The position numbers and the translations under genes are program-made. The notes beneath the pieces are model-generated. The model had not been told where the DNA came from and ran no database searches. It saw only the letters and a list, made by a program, of their open reading frames with translations. From contig VFZQ01000259.1 of assembly GCA_016871135.1 (NCBI GenBank), positions 1-7,276 on the forward strand: DNA of 7,276 nt, written 5' to 3'. Source of the stretch: Acidobacteriota bacterium. GTDB lineage: Bacteria > Acidobacteriota > Terriglobia > Bryobacterales > Bryobacteraceae. Below are positions 1 to 6,939 of this stretch, one piece after another. Numbering within the stretch: position 1 is the first letter of the stretch; each line of letters starts with the position of its first letter.

Positions 1-2698
1 AAAAGCGCGGGATCTTGGCGCTTTGAACCATCTGCGGAACAAGGTCGCCCCAGATGAGCGCCTGTTCGCGGCTGGGCACGAGGAAATTCTGTTCGGCTTC
101 GGCGAGCGCATACGGCAGGCCCGCGAGCGATCCGACTAGACGTCCACCCGCATTGGCGGGCCAGCCGGAGCCCACGACTTCGGTCTGCTTCCACGTTTGC
201 TGCGAACCTTGCAAACCGAGGAAATCATGGCTTCTTACGAACACCGGATTTGTGAACAGAATCTGCGCGCCGGGCGGTGCGTAGTGGGCGTACATCAATC
301 CGACGAGCGTGTCGCGAAGCAGGGGGGCGAGCGCGGCCTTCACGTCGCCGAGTTTAGCGGCGTCGTTGCCGGCGCGTTCGACCATGGAGCGCAGGTTGAG
401 CTTCCGTTGGAATTCGATGTGTCGTTCGCTCCAATAGCCGAAAAGCAGCGCGTTCTTTTCGACGCCGCTCAGGCCCGCGCGCGGCAGTTGCAATTCCGAG
501 AGGCGCCCCGAGACGCGGGTGACAATGCCGGGATCGAGCTTGGCGCCTTTGCCCAGCTCGTCGAGATGCGTGGCGAGATCGCCAAGCGCCTTGAGCGATA
601 TGACTCGCTGGGCTTCGAGCACGCGAATGGTATCCTGCACCATCTGCGTATGGCTGTCGGCGTCTTCCGGGTTGACGGCGCCGGCAAGCAGATCGATCAT
701 GCGGTCATGGGGGTTAGCGTTAGCGGGTGTCTTGGCGGCTTTGAGGAGCGTCTGCACGCCGGACCAGCCGGCTTCGAAAATCTCGCGCGAACCCTTGGCT
801 TTCGCGAAAGGCGAGACAACGGCCGAAAGTGTTGCGTCCGCATCGGCGTCGGAGATGGCGCGCTGGCGGACGAACGCCTGCCAGACGCCGACGAGGCCTT
901 GCATCATGCCGGCGGCGTCGGAGCGAACGCCCTGGTCGCGAATGGCCGTAATCGCGGCGATGGTGTCGAGATAGCCGAGGATCGTGGCGTCGCTGAGCGC
1001 GCCGGTTTCGTTGAGGATGGAGTACTGCGAACTGTGAAACCGGAACTCGCGGGCGAGGCGGTCGACGGTGGCGGCGTCGAGCGGTTTGGCGCGGCGGCGG
1101 TCCATGTCGCTAACCGCCATGAAGATTTTCAGCGGCTCGTTTTCAACCGCTTTTCGGCACAGGGCGAAAAGCGCTTCGAGCACGTCGTCGGCCTCTTTCC
1201 AACCGGTGGCGGCCTTGGTTAGCTTACCGTCATACTTGCCGTGCGGATGTTTGATGAACAGCTGCTTCCAGACTTCGACGTTGCCGGGGATATGGGGCTT
1301 GCCATCGGAGGCGACGCGAAGGCGGGACGTGAGAAGCAGCAGATCGGTGTTCGCGCGAAAAACGGGGCGGGCCGGGCCAGGGCTGGTGACTTTGCCCCGC
1401 ACGCCGTTATAGAAGCGTTTAAGGCGGTCGGGTTGAGTCAGATAATCCTGCACGGGACCGCTGATGCGCGAAAGCGAATCGAAGTAGCTGGCGAGCCATC
1501 CGTCATCCTTGGAGGTGAGTTTGTCGAAGAAGGCCGGTGCGTCGGAAACGGGCGCGCCGGCGAGTTCGGCCCACATTGCCTCGGACTTGGCGCCGCCGGG
1601 AACGATGGCCTTTCCGTCCTTGATGGTGTACATGCCGCCAAAGAAGTCGAGCACGTGGGAAAACGCCTTGAGTTTCAGCACCGGAATACCGGCCTTGAGT
1701 TTACCGGCGAGTTCACGGTCCAACTTCGACATGCCGAGGTAGAGACGGCACAGTTGGGGATCGGCGATGTACTGATCGATAAACTCGCCGCTCTGTTTTT
1801 CGCGCGCGCCAAGCCAGTATTCGGTGCCGTAGAGGATCGGGACCTTGGTGGGCTCGAACGCGTATTCGAAGAGGCGGTTGGCGCGAAGGGCGTTTTCGAG
1901 TTCGGCGAGCGGGAAGCCGGAATCAATGGTCAGAAACGCGCGCGAGGCGTTGACCGTCTCCAGCACGACTTCAGCGCCACAGCCGCCGCGCATGCGATAG
2001 CCGAGCGCGCGGAGAAGATCGGCGGCGACTGGAGACTCGCATTGTTCGACTCGGATTTTCTTAGCTTCTCCGGCGATCTTGGACAACTCGCGGGCTTGGG
2101 AGAGATAACGCACCACGAGCTTGAGGTATTCGGTTTGCTCCAGGCCCTCATTGCTGTTGGCGGCCTGATAGCCGTTAGTAACGATATTGCGCGCCAGAGC
2201 GGGGAGGATGTCTTCGGCGGGGAGATCGGGCGAAAGCGCCGCCATGCGGGAGAAGGAGCGGATGGGGCCGGGAATTTCGACGGTCTGGAAGTCGGCGCCG
2301 AGTTCGGATTTCGGAACGGGCACTTCGGCGGCCGAGCCGCCGGCGGCCCTATAAATCGCCATGTGTTTTTGGGCGGCGGAGGTGTCGCCGGCGAGCATGT
2401 CGAGGACAACAAGGCGCTTTGCAAATTTGCCGCGCTCGGCGGAGTTGTTGCGCTCCAGGATTGTAATGAGCCGGGAAAGAACTTCGCGCGTCGAGGGATC
2501 GCCATGGCGATCCAGAAACTCGGCGGCGATGGTGAGAACGACGGCGTCGTTGGGCGCGTCTTTCACGGCGGCCATCAGCATCGCTCGCGCGGCGCCGGTT
2601 TGGCCTTTCTCTTCCATTTGTCGAGCGCGATTGGCAATCTCCTGCGCGCTCAAGACACCGAAACAACCCATCAAACAAAAAGTAAGAAGGAATCGCAT
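1..2698 (-). CDS. Very large exported TPR-like protein of unknown function (3' end outside window)
   Basis: I read every codon of this frame: it is open for 899 codons from the ATG at 2698 to the window edge, with no stop, so the C-terminus is missing. The next in-frame stop upstream is at about 2756-2758 and no other ATG, GTG or TTG lies between, which fixes the start. Residues 1-18 form a signal peptide (MRFLLTFCLMGCFGVLSA, then QE). An LMGC stretch at 9-12 looks superficially like a lipobox but lies inside the hydrophobic core. Residues about 22-55 resemble one TPR repeat (alternating small residues, ending near PNDA). Other landmarks are AFLTIDSGFPL (254-264), LYGTEYWLG (about 289-297), DPQLCRLYLG, VEVWKQLF (W477), AHYAPPGAQ (H805), GWP (845-847) and ALIWGDLVPQM (W883). 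I recall similar GWP and IWGDLVPQM segments in large hypothetical proteins of Acidobacteriota. No catalytic motif is evident. The Shine-Dalgarno sequence is weak (GGGGA-like). It follows a strong terminator, so it probably has its own promoter. The gene is certain; its function is unknown. Confidence 0.9.
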   Translation of the reverse strand, partial: MRFLLTFCLMGCFGVLSAQEIANRARQMEEKGQTGAARAMLMAAVKDAPNDAVVLTIAAEFLDRHGDPSTREVLSRLITILERNNSAERGKFAKRLVVLDMLAGDTSAAQKHMAIYRAAGGSAAEVPVPKSELGADFQTVEIPGPIRSFSRMAALSPDLPAEDILPALARNIVTNGYQAANSNEGLEQTEYLKLVVRYLSQARELSKIAGEAKKIRVEQCESPVAADLLRALGYRMRGGCGAEVVLETVNASRAFLTIDSGFPLAELENALRANRLFEYAFEPTKVPILYGTEYWLGAREKQSGEFIDQYIADPQLCRLYLGMSKLDRELAGKLKAGIPVLKLKAFSHVLDFFGGMYTIKDGKAIVPGGAKSEAMWAELAGAPVSDAPAFFDKLTSKDDGWLASYFDSLSRISGPVQDYLTQPDRLKRFYNGVRGKVTSPGPARPVFRANTDLLLLTSRLRVASDGKPHIPGNVEVWKQLFIKHPHGKYDGKLTKAATGWKEADDVLEALFALCRKAVENEPLKIFMAVSDMDRRRAKPLDAATVDRLAREFRFHSSQYSILNETGALSDATILGYLDTIAAITAIRDQGVRSDAAGMMQGLVGVWQAFVRQRAISDADADATLSAVVSPFAKAKGSREIFEAGWSGVQTLLKAAKTPANANPHDRMIDLLAGAVNPEDADSHTQMVQDTIRVLEAQRVISLKALGDLATHLDELGKGAKLDPGIVTRVSGRLSELQLPRAGLSGVEKNALLFGYWSERHIEFQRKLNLRSMVERAGNDAAKLGDVKAALAPLLRDTLVGLMYAHYAPPGAQILFTNPVFVRSHDFLGLQGSQQTWKQTEVVGSGWPANAGGRLVGSLAGLPYALAEAEQNFLVPSREQALIWGDLVPQMVQSAKIPRF

Positions 2699-2729
2699 GT
2701 TAAAGACCGTCCCCGAGTACGGTGCTCGT

Positions 2730-2759
2730 AGTCTACCACTGCTCGCGTCACGAGTTCAG
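2730..2759 (-). promoter_or_regulatory. Weak candidate promoter of the large exported protein gene
   Basis: The gene at 2698 lies downstream of an efficient terminator, so a promoter is expected in the 92 bp between 2699 and 2790. The best pair I see is CTGAAC (2759-2754) and TAGACT (2735-2730), 18 bp apart, each only a partial match to the sigma-70 consensus. A short GC hairpin (arms at 2759-2764 and 2771-2776) abuts the -35 side, and an imperfect 13-bp palindrome lies at 2715-2727, downstream of the -10. A promoter here is inferred mainly from context; the exact boxes are uncertain. Confidence 0.25.
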
Positions 2760-2790
2760 GCCCCCCCTTTGGGGCCGATGAAAAGTTAAC

Positions 2791-2828
2791 AAAAAAAACC
2801 GGGAATCGAGTGGGGCTCGATTCCCGGT
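2791..2828 (-). terminator. Strong intrinsic terminator after the 586-aa exported protein gene
   Basis: The arms accgggaatcgag (2798-2810) and ctcgattcccggt (2816-2828) are perfect reverse complements of 13 bp around a 5-nt loop. Read on the minus strand, the hairpin is followed at once by a run of T from the eight A at 2791-2798. It starts 63 nt after the stop codon at 2892. On the plus strand no T run follows, so it acts only for minus-strand transcripts. It separates the genes on either side into different transcription units. Confidence 0.95.
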
Positions 2829-2891
2829 GAGGGAGTGCGCAACAACATTTTTGACCGCGCATATCGGACTGTTGCCCGTGCGCGGGGATCG

Positions 2892-4652
2892 CTAGTGAAC
2901 GAGTTGCTCGCCCGTACCGGCGCCGGCCGAGGAGAACGGATCGGCGATACGCGGACGGTCGGGAACGACGAGTGCCTGGTAGCCTTGCGCTAGATTCTTG
3001 CTGCCGAAGTCGCTGATGAAGGCGTAACCGTGGGCGAATTGGAAGTCGCAGTTAACCATCATGTAGCCTTGGAAGCCGGGTCTGGCGCCGGACACCGTGA
3101 ACGTCCATTGCTCGCCGCCTTGCAGCGCCGGCGAGGGGAGCGGTGGGAACTGTGCCTGCGTCGTCGCGTTAAAGGGGGTTGGGAAGAATGTAGCTGTGCA
3201 ACGCCCGTTTTGCGCCGCGGTGCTGAGCGTATCGCGTGAAGTATTGCTAACCGCGATGCCGGTATCGAAGCCGGCCTGGTTGGTGATGAACTGGAAGAGA
3301 AGGGAGGTGCGGCAGGCGTTGATGGCGATCAACGGAACGGGTCCGGTGAGACCGGCGAAACGCGAGATAGGATCGGCGCCGGTACCTACCGTCACCGTCG
3401 ACTGCGGGCCGAATCCGCCGTTCACGGCGATCAAGGAAGCCGAGGGCTGAGTTCCCGCGCCGTAAGCAATCACGACGGCAAAGGCTACCGTTTCACCGGC
3501 GTTGACATCCGTTTCTAGAACTTCCCAGGAGACTTCTCCGGAAGCGGGCACCAACTTCAGGCCGCCGTCCAACTGGTTGTCCGCCGCAAGCGGGGTAAAT
3601 GGCGCTCCGGGCGTTGCTGTGAGCCTCGCTTTGGTTGTCGGGGCGCCGGTCGCGTCCAGGGTGCTACCCGAAGCCAGTTCGCGAGTGCCGACGTAGACTC
3701 TGGTGCCGGCCGGAATGTTGGTGAAGACCGCGCGCAGGGTGGTTCCGCTATCCGCGAATCCGACACGGTTGAATCCGTTTGTGGCCGGGAGCGCGGGGTT
3801 CGTGAACCCGGATTCGGTGTTGTAGTAGACGATTGGATTGTCTTGGGAGAACGAGGCTTGGGGTTCGGCGGCCGACGTTCCCAGCGTGCGGCGCTTAAAT
3901 GCGTTCGCGAAACCTTCTGAGAATTTAATGGTCATCGTACGGCCGCCTGGAGTCGAATAGGCGGATGCGGCGGCGTTGCCGGCGAGATCGATGTTATAAG
4001 CCGTGCAGGCGGTCAAGCTGATTGGCCCCGCCAACGCGGCATCATTGGCGCCACGAGCTTCGAACGTGATGCCGGCGCGGGCATTCGCGATGGTCTGCTG
4101 CGGGTTGTTCAAAGTCTGAACCTGCGCGCCCGATAGCGAGATAAAGACAAGCGCGGGGCCGTTGGGCGGCAACGTGCTGGCGTTCAAACGAACATTGCGG
4201 ACGCGAAGAATACGGTCGGCGTTCGGGCCGGGCGGGTTCACCGGAATGTTCTGCCACGAAAGCGAGTTGAATCCGTCGTAGCGCGATTGAATGATGTTGT
4301 CGGTGTTGTTGCACACGGGGGTAAGGCAGGGGCGCTGATCGGCGGCAGCCGGAGTGTCGATGATCAGAACCGCCTCGGTGAGTCCGGGGCCGCCAGGGCT
4401 GGCGGGGACGAGTACGCGGCTGGTGACGCCGGTATTGAAGAACATGTTCAGGTTTATGGTTGGGAACGCGCCGGAAGTCACGGGCGTACCTCCCCGGCAC
4501 GTAATTACGACGTCTCCGGCGAGTTCGGACAAGCCGTTGGACCGCAGGAAAGTCGGGTTAGGCGCGCTGGCGACGCAGGTCATCTGCGCGACGGCCGCCG
4601 GATTGGCAACAAGGGCGACAAAGGCCGCAAGTAGAAGAGATCGAAGTTTCAT
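2892..4652 (-). CDS. Exported protein of unknown function with acidobacterial surface-protein N- and C-terminal motifs
   Basis: This is a complete 586-residue protein. A clear Sec signal peptide spans residues 1-22 (positive KLR start, hydrophobic core, AVA then Q). Just after it comes the motif SELAGDVVITCRGGTP (42-57). A long middle region rich in T, N, A, G and P looks like beta-sandwich modules. It includes FTNIPAGTRVYVGTREL and a segment ending in AINACRTS near 447. The C-terminal part (about 447-560) carries FITNQAGFDTGIAVSNTS, a Cys at 485, PGFQGYMMVNCDF (Cys 535) and AHGYAFISDFG. I recall this ending in many secreted proteins of Solibacter-like bacteria. No enzyme motif is visible, and a structural or adhesive surface role is inference. 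The start at 4652 has GGGAGG at 4657-4662, 4 nt upstream; an overlapping ATG at 4656 touches this site and is out of frame. Its own promoter and terminator make it a single-gene unit. Confidence 0.93.
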   Translation of the reverse strand: MKLRSLLLAAFVALVANPAAVAQMTCVASAPNPTFLRSNGLSELAGDVVITCRGGTPVTSGAFPTINLNMFFNTGVTSRVLVPASPGGPGLTEAVLIIDTPAAADQRPCLTPVCNNTDNIIQSRYDGFNSLSWQNIPVNPPGPNADRILRVRNVRLNASTLPPNGPALVFISLSGAQVQTLNNPQQTIANARAGITFEARGANDAALAGPISLTACTAYNIDLAGNAAASAYSTPGGRTMTIKFSEGFANAFKRRTLGTSAAEPQASFSQDNPIVYYNTESGFTNPALPATNGFNRVGFADSGTTLRAVFTNIPAGTRVYVGTRELASGSTLDATGAPTTKARLTATPGAPFTPLAADNQLDGGLKLVPASGEVSWEVLETDVNAGETVAFAVVIAYGAGTQPSASLIAVNGGFGPQSTVTVGTGADPISRFAGLTGPVPLIAINACRTSLLFQFITNQAGFDTGIAVSNTSRDTLSTAAQNGRCTATFFPTPFNATTQAQFPPLPSPALQGGEQWTFTVSGARPGFQGYMMVNCDFQFAHGYAFISDFGSKNLAQGYQALVVPDRPRIADPFSSAGAGTGEQLVH

Positions 4653-4656
4653 TCAT

Positions 4657-4662
4657 CCTCCC
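4657..4662 (-). promoter_or_regulatory. Ribosome binding site deciding the start at 4652
   Basis: GGGAGG sits 4 nt before the ATG at 4652. A second ATG at 4656 directly abuts it and is too close for initiation. Only the 4652 start gives a signal peptide. Confidence 0.75.
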
Positions 4663-4698
4663 AAATCGTGCGAACGTGGGACGCACGGGTACACCTCC

Positions 4699-4726
4699 AC
4701 TATATGCCAAAACATTTTGAAACCAA
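4699..4726 (-). promoter_or_regulatory. Probable promoter of the 586-aa exported protein gene
   Basis: On the minus strand TTGGTT (4726-4721) and TATAGT (4704-4699) are separated by 16 bp, a reasonable sigma-70-type pair. Transcription would begin near 4692, giving a leader of about 40 nt before the ATG at 4652. A promoter is expected here because a terminator for the upstream gene ends at 4754. The -35 and spacer lie inside the palindrome at 4708-4735. Confidence 0.5.
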
Positions 4727-4735
4727 AATGTTTTG
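4708..4735. promoter_or_regulatory. Perfect inverted repeat overlapping the promoter, candidate operator
   Basis: The arms caaaacattttg (4708-4719) and caaaatgttttg (4724-4735) are perfect 12-bp reverse complements separated by the 4 nt aaac. Each arm is itself almost palindromic (AAAA-CA-TTTT). The site is AT-rich in a GC-rich background and covers the candidate -35 and spacer, so a dimeric regulator bound here would block RNA polymerase. It lacks the following T run of a terminator on either strand. Which protein binds is unknown; no regulator gene lies in the window. Confidence 0.6.
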
Positions 4736-4753
4736 TTGAAGGCGGGCGCAAAA

Positions 4754-4785
4754 TGCAAAACCCGCGCCGGTGGGGGCGCGGGTTT
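4754..4785 (-). terminator. Intrinsic terminator after the TadG-like VWA gene
   Basis: The arms aaacccgcgcc (4758-4768) and ggcgcgggttt (4775-4785) form a perfect 11-bp GC-rich stem with a 6-nt loop. On the minus strand the stem begins 20 nt after the TAA at 4806-4808 and runs into TTTTGCATTTT. The interrupted T tract makes it somewhat weaker than the terminator at 2791-2828. Confidence 0.8.
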
Positions 4786-4805
4786 CGCGGCGTTGTTGGA
4801 GTAGT

Positions 4806-6332
4806 TTAGTTTGTCAGACGGAGGATGTCGGACAAGATACGGGAGTAGGCCAGATTCAACTGCGACGAATTCGAGGCGTAGGCGTAGACGCCATGTTCTT
4901 TCGTGTCGTCATAGATGCTTGAACCAAGGTCGTTGGCCATGCGTTTGAGCAGGTCGTCGTCGACGCCGCCGTTGCCGTCGAGTCCGATTGTGTAGGTTAC
5001 GACGTTGAGGGTTGTGTTGTTGCGAATCGTGGCGGCGGCGTTGTCGGCGAGGTTCATGCCGACGCGTGTGACGTTGATCGGCATATCGGGTCGAATTTTG
5101 TTGTAGTAGGGATGGCCGGAACTGAACAGTGTCAACGACTTGTAACCAGTGGTGGCTAGGCCGTTGACGTTAGTGGCCGGGATAAACGCGACATCGCGGC
5201 GGGCGCGGCGCTGATCTCCGGCGAATGCGCAGCCGTTCGAGATAGAGGAACTGACCATCGGGTCGGACGTTGAGAACGAAGTGGCGACCGGGTTGACCAG
5301 TCCGTTCGTGTCGCCGGTCGTGGCAGAAACACTGCCGCCCGTCATGGCGCCGGTTTTGCCGGCGAAGGTTCCCCAACTCGCGTGGGAGGCCGCGTAGCCG
5401 TTGTCGTCGACGCAACTGCTCTTGGAGATCGTGCACTGGCTGCTCGTGCTGGTACAGTTCAGGCCGTTGGCGCCGTAGCGGGTGTCCGAGACCGTCTTAA
5501 TCGGAAACTTAGCCGTGAATGCGGTGGGCATGCCATCAGTGAAGAAGACGATGATGTTCAAGGCCAGCGGCTCATTGATCGCCTGGAGCATCTGGTAGAC
5601 GTTCCAATAAGCGTTCGAAGTGTTGGTCCAACCGGCGCAAGTAACGGAATTGATCTTACTGTTGACCGAGTTGGAGGGGTTCTGGAAATCCTTGGTCGGC
5701 GTATACGCATTGTAGACGGCGGCGCCGAACGTAACCAATCCGATGCGGTCGCGCTGGTTAACAAACTGATTGGTGAAGTTCTTGGAAGAGTTAATCATAT
5801 CGGTGCAGGGCTGTCCCTGCATCGAACCCGAGCGGTCAAGCACAAGGGCCAGATTAACGTCGCGGCGGACGGCGGTGCCCGCGCCGCCGGCCAACGCAGT
5901 ATTGCCGCCGAGAATCTTCATGAAATAGACGGGGGCGCTGCCGGTGGCGGTGCTGAAGACGCGGAGCGTATTCATGTTCAACTGCGTAACCTGGATGTTG
6001 ACCGCGGGCGTGGCGACGCCCAAATAGTTATTTGGGAAGTTGGCGTTGAAGTAGACCTGACCGCGCGCGGTGGCGTTGCCGATCTGTTCGGCGAGAGTCT
6101 GGCCGAGGTTCAGGTTGCGTGCCGTGGCTAGCGAAGCCGCGTCGCAGGCCGCCGACATGCGGGCGCGAATCAGGTAAAGCAAACCCGCATCGATTGCCAG
6201 CCCGACGGCGGGAATCGTGAAGAGCAGCATCATCGCCGTGAGAATGACGGCGATACCACGTTCGCGCGCTTCGCGGCGGCGCGTGACGTGAGGCCTCGGG
6301 CCAGAACTAGAAAATGTTGCGTTGATAGACAT
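4806..6332 (-). CDS. TadG-like membrane-anchored von Willebrand factor A domain protein
   Basis: This is a 508-residue protein. After a basic N-terminus ending in RERG26, one membrane segment spans about 27-55, followed by the TadG-type run RARMSAACDAASLATAR (56-72), so the rest lies outside the cytoplasmic membrane. Residues 73-155 link to a VWA domain starting near 158. Its MIDAS metal site looks intact: D166-x-S168-x-S170 (DRSGSM), a Thr in GWTNT (T236 or T238) and TDG with D266. About 100 residues between 282 and 395 form a Ser/Thr/Gly-rich insert with Cys at 293, 300, 307 and 368. The fold resumes through VVTYTIGLDGNGGVDDD to the C-terminus. The start is set by GGAGGT at 6337-6342. The gene overlaps the upstream TadE-like gene by 26 nt, implying coupled translation. 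TadG proteins with VWA domains belong to Tad pilus and adhesion systems; no Tad ATPase or secretin gene is in this window, so the exact role is inferred. Confidence 0.92.
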   Translation of the reverse strand: MSINATFSSSGPRPHVTRRREARERGIAVILTAMMLLFTIPAVGLAIDAGLLYLIRARMSAACDAASLATARNLNLGQTLAEQIGNATARGQVYFNANFPNNYLGVATPAVNIQVTQLNMNTLRVFSTATGSAPVYFMKILGGNTALAGGAGTAVRRDVNLALVLDRSGSMQGQPCTDMINSSKNFTNQFVNQRDRIGLVTFGAAVYNAYTPTKDFQNPSNSVNSKINSVTCAGWTNTSNAYWNVYQMLQAINEPLALNIIVFFTDGMPTAFTAKFPIKTVSDTRYGANGLNCTSTSSQCTISKSSCVDDNGYAASHASWGTFAGKTGAMTGGSVSATTGDTNGLVNPVATSFSTSDPMVSSSISNGCAFAGDQRRARRDVAFIPATNVNGLATTGYKSLTLFSSGHPYYNKIRPDMPINVTRVGMNLADNAAATIRNNTTLNVVTYTIGLDGNGGVDDDLLKRMANDLGSSIYDDTKEHGVYAYASNSSQLNLAYSRILSDILRLTN

Positions 6333-6939
6333 AGGTACCTCCTCTGTATCCGGGTAGATCGATTTCGGGCGTGTTGAAATATGCCTCGGAGATGTGGGCG
6401 ACTTCGCCCGGATTGAGCGACATCACGCTGGCAAAGTTGTCGGCCCTGGCGCTGGCCTGGTTGAGATAGTTGGTCGCCGTGATTTCGCCGTTGGACTGCA
6501 GGATGCCGGCGCTCGGCGAGCCGTACGGTGACGTGTAGACGGAGTTGTTGCCGACCGTGACCCGCTTCACCACGACATTGCGATTGTAGTTGGGGCAATT
6601 GGCGGGTGTCAGACCGATCAGAGCGCACTCGTTCGTGCCGATGTACATGACCTTGGTGAGTACTACTACGCCGTTACCGCCAGTATTGGTCATGCCCATC
6701 CCGTTGGCGATGCGAAGCAGCATGTTACGGTTTGTAATGTTCGTGAAATCGACGTAGCGCATGAACATGGCGCCGGCGTCGCGGGAGACCACGCTGGCCT
6801 GTACCGTCTTGGTTAGGCTCATGCCGATCGAAAACGTTCCGAACAGCAGGGGCACGAGAAACACGGAGACGAGGGCGAATTCAACGACCGCGTTGCCCCC
6901 TTGCTTTTCTTTTCTCCATTTCGAATTGGCTAACGGCAT
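6307..6939 (-). CDS. TadE-family pseudopilin-like protein with prepilin peptidase site
   Basis: This is a 210-residue protein starting MPLANSKWRKEKQGG. A basic leader precedes G15, then NAVVE20F21, then a single hydrophobic helix to about residue 42. The G followed by Glu at +5 matches the site cleaved by the prepilin peptidase TadV in TadE and TadF pseudopilins (established for the Tad system). The remaining 165 residues would be outside the membrane. They include SRDAGAMFMRY, two Cys near IGTNECALIGLTPANC, and an Asn-rich C-terminus ending in YVYQRNIF. The frame extends upstream to an ATG at 7041, but that start would overlap the preceding gene by 112 nt and would bury the leader. The ATG at 6939 gives a normal prepilin-type N-terminus and a 10-nt overlap with the gene before it. 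The ribosome site is weak (AGGGG, 10 nt away), consistent with coupling. Whether it is TadE or TadF in the strict sense is unclear. Confidence 0.88.
   Translation of the reverse strand: MPLANSKWRKEKQGGNAVVEFALVSVFLVPLLFGTFSIGMSLTKTVQASVVSRDAGAMFMRYVDFTNITNRNMLLRIANGMGMTNTGGNGVVVLTKVMYIGTNECALIGLTPANCPNYNRNVVVKRVTVGNNSVYTSPYGSPSAGILQSNGEITATNYLNQASARADNFASVMSLNPGEVAHISEAYFNTPEIDLPGYRGGTYVYQRNIF
6337..6342 (-). promoter_or_regulatory. Shine-Dalgarno for the TadG-like gene, inside the upstream gene
   Basis: A consensus GGAGGT lies 4 nt before the ATG at 6332 and within the last codons of the TadE-like gene that ends at 6307. It is the best ribosome binding site in the window. It suggests the VWA protein may be made at a higher rate than its upstream partners while still being coupled to them. 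Confidence 0.8.

Noticed and set aside
197..1222. Long open frame on the plus strand (341 codons)
   Set aside because: It lies codon-for-codon antisense to the large minus-strand gene. It is open only because that gene almost never uses the codons TTA, CTA or TCA, and its product has no signal peptide or recognisable motif.
1241..2731. Long open frame on the plus strand (496 codons)
   Set aside because: It is in the same antisense register as the frame at 197-1222 and is interrupted from it by the complement of a sense CTA codon at 1220-1222. The minus-strand frame has a signal peptide, a clean start and protein-like composition.
2671..2862. Minus-strand frame of 63 codons across the terminator
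   Set aside because: It runs through the strong terminator hairpin and the start of the large gene in another frame, with no ribosome site or recognisable product.
4708..4735. Reading the AT-rich palindrome as a second terminator
   Set aside because: The stem is AT-rich and is not followed by a T run on either strand, and a GC-rich terminator already serves the upstream gene.
4558..4758. Small minus-strand frame crossing the promoter region of the 586-aa gene
   Set aside because: It would start upstream of the likely transcription start and overlap the signal peptide coding region out of frame; no motif supports it.
5382..6131. Plus-strand frame of 249 codons
   Set aside because: It is antisense to the TadG-like gene, whose VWA motifs and ribosome site are unambiguous.
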